NCBI GenBank assembly: GCA_002840355.1
Contig: PHAL01000020.1
Span: 1 to 40,149, forward strand
DNA: 40,149 nt
From: Elusimicrobia bacterium HGW-Elusimicrobia-3
GTDB lineage: Bacteria > Elusimicrobiota > Elusimicrobia > Elusimicrobiales > UBA9959
Reading direction: 5' to 3'
Below are positions 9,423 to 19,199 of the stretch, in pieces. A program made the translations under genes and the position numbers. Each line of letters opens with the position of its first letter. Within the stretch, counting starts at the first letter, position 1. A model generated the notes under the pieces. It saw only the letters and a list, made by a program, of their open reading frames with translations, did no database searches and was not told the origin of the DNA.

Positions 9423-11144
9423 ATGGACGCCGCAGCCAAGAAGATCCTCCTCGTTGACACCGACGCCCCCGCGGCGGCGGCGCTTACCTCTTTCCTGGAG
9501 GGCCGCGGCTACAAGGCCCAGACCGTAGCCAACTACCAGCAGGCCCTCACGGCCGTGCAGAACTGGAAGCCCGACCTCGTCATCCTCAACATCCTCATCC
9601 AGGCCTTCAACCCGCTGGAGTTCATCAACGAGCTCAAGAAGAACCCCTTTACCGAGGCGCAGAAGATCATAATCTTCTCGCAGACCCGCAAGACCGAGAT
9701 CGTGACGGGGCCGTCGCCCCGCGTCTGCGGCTACCTCACCAAGCCCGTGGATTTCGAGGCCCTCAAGGCCGCGCTGCTCAAGGCCGCCCCGCCGGCCGAA
9801 GGCCGCCAGCAGACCGTGGTGGTCGCCGACGACGACACCGAATTCTCCGACCTCGTGCAGATGTTCCTGGAAGCCAACAATTACCGCCCCGTGGTGGTCA
9901 ACAACCCCCTGGCCGTGATAGACGTGCTGCGCTCCGAGGAGCCTGACGCGCTGCTGCTCGACATCATGATGCCCGGCAAGGACGGCTTCGCCATCATGGA
10001 CGAGATGCAGGAATCGGCCGACACCGCTAAAATACCCATCATCGTGCTCAGCGCCCTGCGCCTGGACAACTACCAGGAACGCGGCATCCTCACCGGCCTG
10101 CCCGAGATCGTCTCGCGGGATATCCCGGCCGATTTGCTGGTCAAGCTGATAGAGGAGCAGACCTCGCAGGAGCCCGCGCCGGCGCCTGAGGGTTTCCCGG
10201 CGCAGCTGTCGCCCTCCAAGCCGCGCGTGCTGATGGCCGACGACCAGACCGAATTGCTGTACCTGATGAAGGAGATGGTGGAGTACTCCGGCTTCGACGT
10301 CATCACCGCCACCGACGGCGTGGAGGCCATGAAGGCCGTCTTCGAGACCCACCCCGACATCATCGTGCTGGACTACAACATGCCGCGCAAGAACGGCCTG
10401 GAAGTGGCGCAGGACCTCAAGAACAACCCGCTGTTCGCCCATATCCCGATCATGATCGTGACGGCCTTCGGCGAAAAGCACGCCAAGCTCAAGGGCCTGA
10501 GCATGGGCATAGACGATTACCTCATCAAGCCGGTGGACGCCGACGAGCTGGTGGCGCGCATCCGCATGATCCTCAAGCGCAACAAGCAGGTGCTCGACAC
10601 CAACCCGCTCTCCCGCCTGCCCGGCAACCCGTCCATCCAGGCCCGGGTGGAGCGCGAGATACAGAAGGGCGGGCCGTTCGCCGTGCTGTACCTGGACCTC
10701 AATAATTTCAAGGCCTACAACGACATCTACGGCTTCGAGGCCGGCGACCGCATCCTGAAGGCCACCGCCAATCTGCTGGTCAAGCTGACCATACAGAACG
10801 AGAACTCCGAGGATTTCATCGGCCATATCGGCGGCGACGACTTCATCGTGGTCACCACCTACGAGCGCTCGGAGGAGCTGGCCAAGCGCATCGTGCACGC
10901 CTTCGACGAGATCGCCCCCTCCTTCTACAGCAAGGCCGACCGCGAGCGCGGCCACATCGTGGCCACCGACCGCCAGGGCAATATCAGGAAGTTCCCCTTC
11001 CTGTCCATCGCCATCGGCATCGTGCACAACACGGTCCGCCCGCTGCAGTCCTTCGCCCATGTCAGCAATATCGGCACCGAGCTCAAGAAAGCCGCCAAAA
11101 CCTCCGACAAGAGCCACTACATAGTGGACCGCCGCAAGGACTAA
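9423..11144 (+). CDS. Multi-receiver response regulator with GGDEF-like domain
   Basis: This 573-residue cytoplasmic protein has three receiver domains at about residues 5-122, 127-245 and 265-385, then a GGDEF-type domain at about 400-570. The first receiver has Asn (residue 56) in place of the phosphorylated Asp, so it is probably a pseudo-receiver. Asp180 and Asp317 are in place in receivers 2 and 3, and receiver 3 also has the conserved Lys (YLIKPVD). The GGDEF-type domain keeps LDLNNFKAYNDIYGFEAGD but its signature is GGDDF (470-474), so c-di-GMP synthesis is possible but uncertain. No inhibitory RxxD site precedes the motif. It is monocistronic, divergent from the atp operon, and followed by a strong terminator. 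The partner kinase is not obvious. Confidence 0.88.
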   Translation: MDAAAKKILLVDTDAPAAAALTSFLEGRGYKAQTVANYQQALTAVQNWKPDLVILNILIQAFNPLEFINELKKNPFTEAQKIIIFSQTRKTEIVTGPSPRVCGYLTKPVDFEALKAALLKAAPPAEGRQQTVVVADDDTEFSDLVQMFLEANNYRPVVVNNPLAVIDVLRSEEPDALLLDIMMPGKDGFAIMDEMQESADTAKIPIIVLSALRLDNYQERGILTGLPEIVSRDIPADLLVKLIEEQTSQEPAPAPEGFPAQLSPSKPRVLMADDQTELLYLMKEMVEYSGFDVITATDGVEAMKAVFETHPDIIVLDYNMPRKNGLEVAQDLKNNPLFAHIPIMIVTAFGEKHAKLKGLSMGIDDYLIKPVDADELVARIRMILKRNKQVLDTNPLSRLPGNPSIQARVEREIQKGGPFAVLYLDLNNFKAYNDIYGFEAGDRILKATANLLVKLTIQNENSEDFIGHIGGDDFIVVTTYERSEELAKRIVHAFDEIAPSFYSKADRERGHIVATDRQGNIRKFPFLSIAIGIVHNTVRPLQSFAHVSNIGTELKKAAKTSDKSHYIVDRRKD

Positions 11145-11160
11145 GCGCGCCACAATTAAA

Positions 11161-11197
11161 GAGAGAGGCCCGGCTTAAACCGGGCCTCTCTCTTTTT
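11161..11197 (+). terminator. Rho-independent terminator after the response regulator
   Basis: A perfect 13-bp inverted repeat (GAGAGAGGCCCGG at 11161-11173 and its complement at 11180-11192) with a 6-base loop is followed by five T. It lies 17 bases after the regulator's stop. Confidence 0.92.
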
Positions 11198-11210
11198 GTC
11201 GCTCCCGGAT

Positions 11211-12236
11211 TTACGGGAAGGCGCCGAACCGGGACAGGTCCGCCCGACCGGCTGGAATATCGGTTACCGGCATGTCCACGACTTCAGGCGCGGCGCCGCG
11301 GGCGTCGCCGCGCAGCAGGGCGGCCAGGCCGGGAATCTTGGAGAGCACATAGCCCTTCTTGCCCCTGCCGCCATCCTGCTCCAGGGCGGTAATGGTCTTG
11401 CATTTCCCCGCCTTTACGCGGGCGTCGTCGGCCCGCAGGCCGTGGTTGGGAGGCAGCGGTATTTCCACCAGGTCAGGGTCCCAGCTGGCGGTATGCACTC
11501 CGATCAACGCCCCGTCGCGAGCGGCGAAAATGCCGCCGCCGGAATTGCCGCCCGAAGTGTCCAGGTTAGTGCCGAAGAAGGTCCCGGCCTCGTTGATGAA
11601 GCGCACCGAAGCGTCGTTGACCACTTTTAGCGGCAGGCCATAGGGCCCGCCCACGGTAAAGATGCCGCTGCCCGCAGCGGGGAAAGCGCCGGCGTGCAGC
11701 CTGGCGGCGGCGCGCCCCTGTACCGGCCTGTCCAGCCGGACCACGGCGTAGTCTCCCGCCGCCCCATTGGCGTAGATCTCGACCTTGCCGCAGGAGTAGA
11801 CATTAGATTTAGCTACCGTGTCCGTAGCCGATCCCTCCGAGGAGACGGCATAGCCGAAAACAAAACGCGTCCTCTCGCAGCGGCTGGGCGGTTTGTTCTT
11901 GTCACCCATGCAATGCCCGGCGGTAAGCACCAGGTCGGGCGCTATCAGCGTGCCGGAGCAGAAGGCCGCGCTGCGCTGCTCAAAGAACTTCTGACCGGGG
12001 CAGATGGCGCGGCGCTCGTCCCCGAAAAGCGCGCCTTTCACGGTCAGCACGGCCTCCTCGCCGGCCAGCGTGGTGTCGCGGAACAGGGAAACGGCCGACA
12101 TCATGGCCGCGCGCTCGGCGCGGGCGGTAACCTCGTAAAAGTCCAGGCGGCTGTCGTCGCCGTATATGGTCTTATTCTGCGCGGCGGCCTGCAGGGGCAG
12201 GGCGAGCGTGAAAGCCAGTGCAAGGATATTCTTCAT
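11211..12236 (-). CDS. Secreted trypsin-like serine protease (S1 family)
   Basis: This 341-residue protein has a Sec signal peptide (about residues 1-19, cleavage near LQAAAQ). The catalytic triad is visible: His108 in LTAGHC, Asp162 in GDYAVVRL and Ser232 in GGNSGGG. The Ser motif and the FCSGTLIAPDLVLTAGHC segment place it among bacterial V8/trypsin-like endopeptidases acting in the periplasm or outside. A tail of about 80 residues follows the protease fold and has no recognised domain. It starts 9 bases after a second protease gene and is probably its operon partner; the two share order and motifs, so they look like an old duplication. The substrate is unknown. Confidence 0.88.
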   Translation of the reverse strand: MKNILALAFTLALPLQAAAQNKTIYGDDSRLDFYEVTARAERAAMMSAVSLFRDTTLAGEEAVLTVKGALFGDERRAICPGQKFFEQRSAAFCSGTLIAPDLVLTAGHCMGDKNKPPSRCERTRFVFGYAVSSEGSATDTVAKSNVYSCGKVEIYANGAAGDYAVVRLDRPVQGRAAARLHAGAFPAAGSGIFTVGGPYGLPLKVVNDASVRFINEAGTFFGTNLDTSGGNSGGGIFAARDGALIGVHTASWDPDLVEIPLPPNHGLRADDARVKAGKCKTITALEQDGGRGKKGYVLSKIPGLAALLRGDARGAAPEVVDMPVTDIPAGRADLSRFGAFP

Positions 12237-12245
12237 AATAGCGCC

Positions 12246-13433
12246 TCAGATCCGCACCGGCTGGGGGGCGGAAGGCTCGGGGGCGTAGTAGACGGCGGGC
12301 TGTACCGAGCCGCCCTGGCCGGGAGAGTAGATGGCGGGCACCGCTTTGGGGGCGGAGCTCGCGGGCCGGGAGACCTGGCGCGCGGCCTGGTCCAGCGCGG
12401 CCTCGAAGCGGGTAACCGGTATCAGGGCCTGCACTTCGCCTATCAGGGTCACTTCCTCGCCGTCGCCGCCGTCCTGGGCGTAGTAGTTGGCGCGGCCGGG
12501 GGCGTACTGGTAGGGGCGGCGGGGGTCGTTCACCACGGCGCCGCTGGAGGTATTGGAGGCGTAGGCGTAATCGGGGTCGCCGCGCACCAGTATGCCCTCT
12601 ATCTTGTAGGTGTCCAGGTTGAAAACGGGGCTGCCGGAATTGCCGCCGAAGGTGTCGAGGTCGGTCACGAAGTAGCCGTTGGCGTTGAGGCTCCTGACGC
12701 TGGCGCCCGCTTCCTGCACCTTCACGGGCATGCCGCTGGGGTAGCCTATCGCGCCCACCCTGGCGCCGGCTTTGACGGCGGCGCGGCTTATGGCCAGCGG
12801 CACGCGGTTCTGGACGGGCCGGTTCAGGCGGACCAGGGCGTAGTCGGCGCCCTTGCCGTTCACCGCGAAAGTCTGACAGCTGCCGCCGCGGCAGGTGAAG
12901 TGCTCGCCGAAGCCTTCCTTATCCTGCTCGCGCACGTGCTGAACCACCACCTCGGAGCAGCCGTACACGTCCTCGGCCGGTATGGAGGTCGGGGCGGCGC
13001 CGGCGCGGCTGTAGGCGAAACCGAAAGCGAAGAGCACGCTGCCGCAGGGGCCGCCCTTGGGATGCGGGGCCAGGCAGTGGCCGGCCGTCAGCACCAGGTC
13101 TTCGCCCACCAGGACGCCCGAGCAGAAGGCGCCGGAGGGCTGGTCGTTGAAGGTCTCGCCGTCGCGCAGGTTGAACTTCTGCTTAACGTTGAGCTTTTTC
13201 AGATTGTAATTGCCGGTGGCCTCGTCCAGCATCAGGTTCCTGGGGGAGAACAGCGCCACGGTGGACTCGGACAGCATGCGCATGCGCGCGCTGGCCTCGT
13301 AGGCCTCGCGCAGATCGTTGTCGCCATGGTAGGCGGCGGGGGTTACCGAAGGGTCGCCGCTTCCGGCGCGCGCGGCGGAGCCGGCCCCCAGGGCCAGCGT
13401 CAGTGTCATCAGTATGTTCAGCGCGCGTTTCAT
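12246..13433 (-). CDS. Secreted trypsin-like serine protease (S1 family), paralog
   Basis: This 395-residue protein has a signal peptide (MKRALNILMTLTLALGAGSA, then ARA). The triad is His119 in LTAGHC, Asp197 in GADYALVRL and Ser266 in GGNSGSP. Cysteine pairs near the His loop and at residues 181/186 could form disulfides. The C-terminal 60 or so residues are Pro/Ala/Ser-rich and low in complexity. It is first in a two-gene operon, behind a good promoter at 13451-13479 and with an AGGT ribosome site upstream. I chose the ATG at 13433 because the signal peptide begins there. Confidence 0.88.
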   Translation of the reverse strand: MKRALNILMTLTLALGAGSAARAGSGDPSVTPAAYHGDNDLREAYEASARMRMLSESTVALFSPRNLMLDEATGNYNLKKLNVKQKFNLRDGETFNDQPSGAFCSGVLVGEDLVLTAGHCLAPHPKGGPCGSVLFAFGFAYSRAGAAPTSIPAEDVYGCSEVVVQHVREQDKEGFGEHFTCRGGSCQTFAVNGKGADYALVRLNRPVQNRVPLAISRAAVKAGARVGAIGYPSGMPVKVQEAGASVRSLNANGYFVTDLDTFGGNSGSPVFNLDTYKIEGILVRGDPDYAYASNTSSGAVVNDPRRPYQYAPGRANYYAQDGGDGEEVTLIGEVQALIPVTRFEAALDQAARQVSRPASSAPKAVPAIYSPGQGGSVQPAVYYAPEPSAPQPVRI

Positions 13434-13450
13434 AATGTTTACCTATATAT

Positions 13451-13479
13451 ATTATGAAACAAGAGTTGACGAATGTCAA
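13451..13479 (-). promoter_or_regulatory. Sigma-70-type promoter of the protease operon with palindromes
   Basis: On the minus strand TTGACA (13474-13479) and CATAAT (13451-13456) are separated by exactly 17 bases. The -35 lies inside the inverted repeat TTGACATTCGTCAA. Further upstream (13484-13517) are overlapping repeats of TAAAGACC and its complement, including TAGGTCTTTAGACCTA. These could be operators; no regulator is identified. Confidence 0.75.
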
Positions 13480-13534
13480 TCCCTAAAGACCCAGGAAGGA
13501 ATAGGTCTTTAGACCTACGCCAAGCCTTCTTGCA

Positions 13535-13569
13535 AATAAAAACGCCGCCCGTTTTAAGCGGGCGGCGTT
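13535..13569 (-). terminator. Rho-independent terminator of the SWIB gene
   Basis: An 11-bp inverted repeat (13541-13551 with 13559-13569) of GC-rich sequence is followed on the minus strand by TTTTTATTT. It lies 17 bases past the SWIB stop codon. Confidence 0.88.
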
Positions 13570-13586
13570 AACTCGTGATTACCGGC

Positions 13587-13847
13587 TTATTTCGCGTTCT
13601 TGCCGATGATCTTGGCCAGGTCGAACATCGTGACCTGCTTTTTGCCGGCGAACAGCTTCAGCAGCTTCTCGTCAGCGTTGATGTTGCGCTTGTTCTTCTT
13701 GTCCTGCAGGTTGTTCTTCTTGATGTAGGCCCACAGTTTCTTCACGATCTCGGTGCGGGGAACCGGCTTGGCGCCGATTACCGCGGCCAGGGTCTCGTTA
13801 GGGGTGATGGGGGCCATGAACTTCGAGTTTGCTTTTGCAGCGGGCAT
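13587..13847 (-). CDS. SWIB/MDM2-domain protein
   Basis: This 86-residue basic protein is almost wholly a SWIB domain: NETLAAVIGAKPVPRTEIVK, then KLWAYIKKNNLQD, NADEKLLKLFAGKKQVTMFD and a Lys-rich end. SWIB domains occur in eukaryotic chromatin remodelers, and single-domain versions occur in a few bacterial lineages such as Chlamydiae, where a role in nucleoid structure has been suggested. The start at 13847 is fixed by a perfect AGGAGG 7 bases upstream; an in-frame ATG at 13946 lies upstream of the promoter and is rejected. It has its own promoter and terminator, so it is monocistronic. Confidence 0.88.
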   Translation of the reverse strand: MPAAKANSKFMAPITPNETLAAVIGAKPVPRTEIVKKLWAYIKKNNLQDKKNKRNINADEKLLKLFAGKKQVTMFDLAKIIGKNAK

Positions 13848-13886
13848 TGTACTTCCTCCTGTGGTATATACTTCTAAATTACCTAC

Positions 13887-13916
13887 ATATAACCTATTTT
13901 CCCTCGGCGGTGTCAA
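13887..13916 (-). promoter_or_regulatory. Sigma-70-type promoter of the SWIB gene
   Basis: On the minus strand TTGACA (13911-13916) and TTATAT (13887-13892) are separated by 18 bases. The predicted start is about 30 bases upstream of the SWIB ATG at 13847. Confidence 0.7.
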
Positions 13917-13944
13917 TAGAATAGTCCGCTGGCGGGCGGCGGGC

Positions 13945-13973
13945 AAAAAAAGGCCCCCCGGCAGCGGGGGGCC
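13945..13973 (-). terminator. Rho-independent terminator of pckA
   Basis: A 9-bp GC inverted repeat (GGCCCCCCG at 13952-13960 with its complement at 13965-13973) and a 4-base loop are followed on the minus strand by seven T. It lies 18 bases past the pckA stop. Confidence 0.9.
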
Positions 13974-13990
13974 TCTTGTCCGGGCCGTCC

Positions 13991-15568
<1,578 letters not shown>

Positions 15569-15578
15569 GGTTCTTCTC

Positions 15579-16739
15579 CTAGTCCAGAATTTTCCGTATG
15601 CGGCTGACGCCTTCCACAATATCCGCCTCGGCGCCGCAGTAGCTCAGGCGCAGGTGGCCCTCCAGGCCGAACTCCACTCCGGGCACGGCCACCACCATGG
15701 CTTTCTCCAGCAGCAGGGCGGAAAGCTTGGCCGAATCCTTCTCGTAGGCGCTGAAATCCGCGAAGCTGTAGAACGTGCCCTGCGGCTTGTGCAGTTTGAT
15801 TTTCTTGAGCTTGGCCAGCTCGGCCACCATCGTGTCGCGCTTCTTCTGCAGGCCGTCGCGCAGCGTCTCCACGAAGGCGCCGCCCTCGCGCAGCGCGCCG
15901 GCCGCGGCCGCCTGGCTGAGGGCGGAAGGACAGGAAGAAATCTGGGCCTGCACCTTGATCATGGCCTGCGTAACGGCCTCGTTGGCCACGCTCCAGCCTA
16001 TGCGGTAGCCGGTCATCGAGAAGGTCTTGGACACGCCGTTGATGGAGACGATGGGCGACTCGTTGAGGGGCTTGTTGGAGAATTCGAAAGCCGACGGGGC
16101 CTTGAGCCCGTCGAAGACCAGCCGGTTGTAGATGTCGTCCATCAGCAGGTAGACGCCGCGGTCCTCGCAGACCTCCACCATCCTGCGGATGAACTCCTCG
16201 CCGTAAACCTGGCCGGAGGGGTTGTTGGGGCTGTTGAGCAGTATGGCCTTGGTGCGGCTGGTGATGTGGGCCTCTATGTCGGCGGCCTTGGCCAGCAGCT
16301 CGCCCTCGCGCGGGCGCACTATGACCGGATTGCCGTAGGCCAGCTTTACCATCTCGGGGTAGCTCACCCAGTACGGCGCGGGAAAGACGATCTCGTCGCC
16401 CGGGTCCGTCACCGCGACGAGGAAATTATAGATGGCCTGCTTGGCGCCGGAGGCCACCACGATGTTCTTCGGGCCGGGCTTCACGCCGTAGTACTGCTCG
16501 GTGTAGGCGGCGATCTCTTTCTTAAGCGCGGCCGTGCCCGAAGTGGGCGTGTAGCGCACGAAGCCGGCGTCGAGCATCTTGCCGCTCTCCTCGAGAGCGC
16601 CGCGGGGGATCTTTTCCTCTGGCTCGCCGCCGCCGAGGTGAATGACCGGCTTGCCCTCGGCTTTGAGGTTGTTGGCTAATTCGTTTAGTTTAAGGGTGGC
16701 CGACTGGCCGAGGGATAGGGCTAATCTGCTGAGGTTCAT
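15579..16739 (-). CDS. Aspartate aminotransferase-like class I/II aminotransferase
   Basis: This 386-residue PLP enzyme is of fold type I. It has HLGGGEPEE near the N-terminus, LNSPNNPSGQVY, the internal aldimine lysine in GVSKTFSMTGYRIGW and a C-terminal LRLSYC arginine that binds the substrate carboxylate. The best match is the AspB-type aspartate aminotransferase group (aspartate plus 2-oxoglutarate to oxaloacetate plus glutamate), though aromatic or alanine specificity cannot be excluded. It is first in a two-gene unit with pckA, which favours oxaloacetate supply as its role. Confidence 0.88.
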   Translation of the reverse strand: MNLSRLALSLGQSATLKLNELANNLKAEGKPVIHLGGGEPEEKIPRGALEESGKMLDAGFVRYTPTSGTAALKKEIAAYTEQYYGVKPGPKNIVVASGAKQAIYNFLVAVTDPGDEIVFPAPYWVSYPEMVKLAYGNPVIVRPREGELLAKAADIEAHITSRTKAILLNSPNNPSGQVYGEEFIRRMVEVCEDRGVYLLMDDIYNRLVFDGLKAPSAFEFSNKPLNESPIVSINGVSKTFSMTGYRIGWSVANEAVTQAMIKVQAQISSCPSALSQAAAAGALREGGAFVETLRDGLQKKRDTMVAELAKLKKIKLHKPQGTFYSFADFSAYEKDSAKLSALLLEKAMVVAVPGVEFGLEGHLRLSYCGAEADIVEGVSRIRKILD

Positions 16740-16787
16740 GGGTGTTCAGGGGATTTCCCCTCCTCCAGATTATTTAAAAAAGAAGAC

Positions 16788-16859
16788 AGGCGCGGGCGGG
16801 AATCGAACCCGCGAATAACAGTTTTGCAGACTGTCGCCTTACCACTTGGCCACCGCGCC
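16788..16859 (-). tRNA. tRNA-Cys (GCA)
   Basis: The minus strand folds into a complete cloverleaf with a 7-bp acceptor stem starting GGCGCGG. The anticodon stem ACAGT/ACTGT has loop CTGCAAA (anticodon GCA), and the T arm is GCGGG-TTCGATT-CCCGC. The discriminator base is U, as expected for cysteine. No CCA is encoded. Confidence 0.95.
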
Positions 16860-16928
16860 GTGAAAATATCTTATCAAATATCAGCGGTTAAAGTTAAGCC
16901 GGCGCGTTTTTTTGTATCATAAAAAACC

Positions 16929-17519
16929 GTGAATAAGAAGAAATGTTTTAAATGCGGTTATTGGAATAAATGGGACGCGCTGTACTGCGGGCTCTGCTAC
17001 GAGCCCTTCAATAAGCGGGCCGCCGCGGAGAAACCGGCGCCGGCCGGCGCAGAGGCCCGGCCCGAAGAGCAGCCCCGGCTGCCGCGGCTGCTGCTCCTGC
17101 TGGCCGGGCTGACCCTGGCCGTCACCGCCGCGTTCCGGCTGCTGTCCCCGCCCGCGCAGGACGCCCCCGGCGCGGCCGCCGGCATCAACCGTTTCTCGGC
17201 GAAGACGGCCATAGCCGACAAGCTGCTTGAGGATTACACGGCGGCCAAGGAAGCGCTGCTCGCCCGGATGGGCGCCACGCCCGCCCCGGAAGGTTTCGGC
17301 ATCGCCGGAGAGTATACAGCGGAATTATTCAGGATAGAAGAGGAGTATGCCGCCGGCATGGAAGCGCTGCGGCTGCCGGGGGCCGGCGGCCTGGACCGGG
17401 CCGCGGACTCCGGCTACCTGCTCTGGCTGGAGACGCACCGCTACAAGGAAAACTCCGGCATGGAGGATTTCAGCCGGCGGTACCGGCTGCTGGCGGCGAA
17501 GGCCGGAGCCGGCGGTTAG
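16929..17519 (+). CDS. Zinc-ribbon membrane protein of unknown function
   Basis: This 196-residue protein starts with a GTG at 16929. Two CxxC knuckles (CFKCGYW and CGLCYEP, residues 6-9 and 20-23) form a zinc ribbon, followed by a Pro/Ala-rich linker, one transmembrane helix (about residues 52-70, LLLLLAGLTLAVTAAF) and a helical C-terminal domain. A ribbon facing the cytoplasm and an exported tail are likely. I do not recognise the C-terminal domain. It converges on the next gene with an 8-base gap. Confidence 0.65.
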   Translation: MNKKKCFKCGYWNKWDALYCGLCYEPFNKRAAAEKPAPAGAEARPEEQPRLPRLLLLLAGLTLAVTAAFRLLSPPAQDAPGAAAGINRFSAKTAIADKLLEDYTAAKEALLARMGATPAPEGFGIAGEYTAELFRIEEEYAAGMEALRLPGAGGLDRAADSGYLLWLETHRYKENSGMEDFSRRYRLLAAKAGAGG

Positions 17520-17526
17520 GCCGGCC

Positions 17527-18219
17527 CTATCTGCCGCAGTGGGCTTTTTTCAGGCGCAGGTCGGCGTTCTGGTAGCTGAAGTTCTTATCCAGCAGGTCGT
17601 TGTAGAAGACCTGCTCTTCTTTTAACACGGTTTCCAGCATCAGCCGGTAGCGGTAGTCCTGCTGCTCCGGAGTGCCGGTGGCGGCGCAGGCGTCGGAGGG
17701 GGTGAAATCCCCGTTCAGCCCGGCCAGGATCGCGGCGTAGCCCCGCACCTTCCACTCGTGCATCACCATATAAGTGAGCGGCCGCAGTTTGCGCCTGGTC
17801 ATCTCCCAGGCCGCGCCCACCGTTATTATGGAACTGAGGCTGCGGTACTTGGAGTCGCCGGGTTCTTTGCGCGCCTCGCCCGCCTTGAAATCCGCCGCCG
17901 CGATGAAGATGCCGCCGTTCAGCGCGCTCACGCGCACATAATCCCCCTTCTGCAGCGGCGTGAAGAAAGCGAACTGCCCCCTCGACGAGGGCAGGTAAAT
18001 GTCGAACTTCATCCCTTCCTTAAAAAGCTCGGAAGCCGCGATGCGTTCGCGGGCCGATTCCAGCGTGCCCCCCACCTCCGAGGCGGTCAGCGCGGCGCGC
18101 GAGCGCACGGTGAACTCCCGGTAGTCCACCCGCTTGTTGAAATACATATCCGGTTTGGCCAGCAGCACCGAATAAATGGCCGCCGACATCACCAGCAGGA
18201 AAATTATAGTGTTCTTCAT
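17527..18219 (-). CDS. Exported protein of unknown function
   Basis: This 230-residue protein begins with a hydrophobic segment (MKNTIIFLLVMSAAIYSVLL) that is a signal peptide or anchor. The rest is soluble with mixed alpha/beta character, ending KKAHCGR. A middle segment resembling a small beta domain (KFDIYLPSSRGQFAF, then KGDYVRVSALNGGIFIAA) is followed by a charged helical part. I do not recognise the family. It is a single gene convergent with the zinc-ribbon gene. Confidence 0.65.
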   Translation of the reverse strand: MKNTIIFLLVMSAAIYSVLLAKPDMYFNKRVDYREFTVRSRAALTASEVGGTLESARERIAASELFKEGMKFDIYLPSSRGQFAFFTPLQKGDYVRVSALNGGIFIAAADFKAGEARKEPGDSKYRSLSSIITVGAAWEMTRRKLRPLTYMVMHEWKVRGYAAILAGLNGDFTPSDACAATGTPEQQDYRYRLMLETVLKEEQVFYNDLLDKNFSYQNADLRLKKAHCGR

Positions 18220-18288
18220 GGTCCCCTCCGCCCGGCCCGCTCCGGAACAGGTTATATTCTAGCCTTAACGGCCGCCCCCGTAAAGAGG

Positions 18289-18315
18289 AAAAAGGCCGGG
18301 CGTCGCCGCCCGGCC
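18289..18315 (-). terminator. Rho-independent terminator of the Rrf2/ferredoxin operon
   Basis: A 9-bp inverted repeat GGCCGGGCG (18294-18302 with 18307-18315) and a 4-base loop are followed on the minus strand by five T. It lies 24 bases past the ferredoxin-like gene. Confidence 0.88.
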
Positions 18316-18338
18316 AACTTCCTCCCTCTTTTCCTACC

Positions 18339-19199
18339 TTACACCCAATCTTCGTTCTTGATGCCGCCCTGTATGCCTACTACCACGTGCTTGACCGGCA
18401 CCTTGCGCTTCGCGGCGGCGGCGGCCTGCTTGACCATGGCCAGCAGGCCGTTGCAGCACGGCACCTCCATCGTGACCACCGTCAGCGTGTTCACCTTGGC
18501 GTCCTCGATGAGGGCCTGCAGCTTCTCGACGTAGATCTCCTGGCCGTCGTCGAGCTTGGGGCAGGCGATAACGATGGCCTTGCCCTTTATGAAATCGTTA
18601 TGGAAGTTGCCGTAGGCGAAGGCCGTGCAGTCGGCCGCCACCACCAGGTCGGCCTTCTGGAAATACGGCGCCATCGGCGAAGCCAGGTGCAGCTGCACCG
18701 GCCACTGCCGCAGCTGGGACTGGGCCGCCGGGGCGTCCTCGCCCGCGCCGTCGTCGCAGGCGCAGGGCTCGCGGAAATCCATGGTGCGGCCGCCGGGGCA
18801 GCCGCAGGGTTCGTGCTCTTTTTTCTTGGTCATCTCTTCCTCCAGGGGGTTAGGGATCTTGTGTTTCTTCAGGTAATCGAAAGCCTGCTTCAGGAACGCT
18901 TTCTGCGCGTGGTCCCGCAGGTGCTTCAAATGGGCCTTGATGGTGTTGGGGCCGTGCTGCACCATGCCCTCCATCACCTTCACCTCGTCGTAAGGCACGG
19001 CCTCGCGGGTCTCTATCGTGATGGCGCCCCGCGGGCACTCGCCTATGCAGGCGCCGAGGCCGTCGCACAGCAGGTCGCTGATCAGCCGGGCCTTGCCGTC
19101 TATCACCTGCAGCGCGCCCTCGTGGCAGCCGGTCACGCAGTTGCCGCAGCCGTCGCACTTCGCCTCGTCTATCTTTACCATCTGACGCTTGGTCTTCAT
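18339..19199 (-). CDS. Ferredoxin-like 2x[4Fe-4S] protein with C-terminal iron-sulfur/CoA-type domain
   Basis: This 286-residue protein has two 4Fe-4S motifs near the N-terminus (CDGCGNCVTGC and CDGLGACIGEC). A Cys-rich linker (CGCPGG, then CACDDG) and a C-terminal alpha/beta domain follow, with segments ADLVVAADCTAFAYGNFH, IVIACPKLDDG and VTMEVPCCNGL. This arrangement occurs in anaerobes as a predicted redox protein, often next to an Rrf2 regulator or the hybrid cluster protein; its reaction is unknown. It overlaps the Rrf2 start region by 4 bases, so it is the second gene of that operon and probably under the same Fe-S or redox control. Confidence 0.8.
   Translation of the reverse strand: MKTKRQMVKIDEAKCDGCGNCVTGCHEGALQVIDGKARLISDLLCDGLGACIGECPRGAITIETREAVPYDEVKVMEGMVQHGPNTIKAHLKHLRDHAQKAFLKQAFDYLKKHKIPNPLEEEMTKKKEHEPCGCPGGRTMDFREPCACDDGAGEDAPAAQSQLRQWPVQLHLASPMAPYFQKADLVVAADCTAFAYGNFHNDFIKGKAIVIACPKLDDGQEIYVEKLQALIEDAKVNTLTVVTMEVPCCNGLLAMVKQAAAAAKRKVPVKHVVVGIQGGIKNEDWV

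Noticed and set aside
9147-11153. Minus-strand frame of about 760 residues covering the response regulator
   Set aside because: Only its last 93 residues (8865-9146, the atpI-like gene) are real. The rest is Gly/Leu/His-rich antisense of the regulator.
13848-13946. Upstream in-frame ATG for the SWIB gene
   Set aside because: It lies upstream of the promoter, while the ATG at 13847 has a perfect AGGAGG.
15569-15619. Longer start for pckA
   Set aside because: It would overlap the aminotransferase gene, and the inner ATG has a ribosome site.
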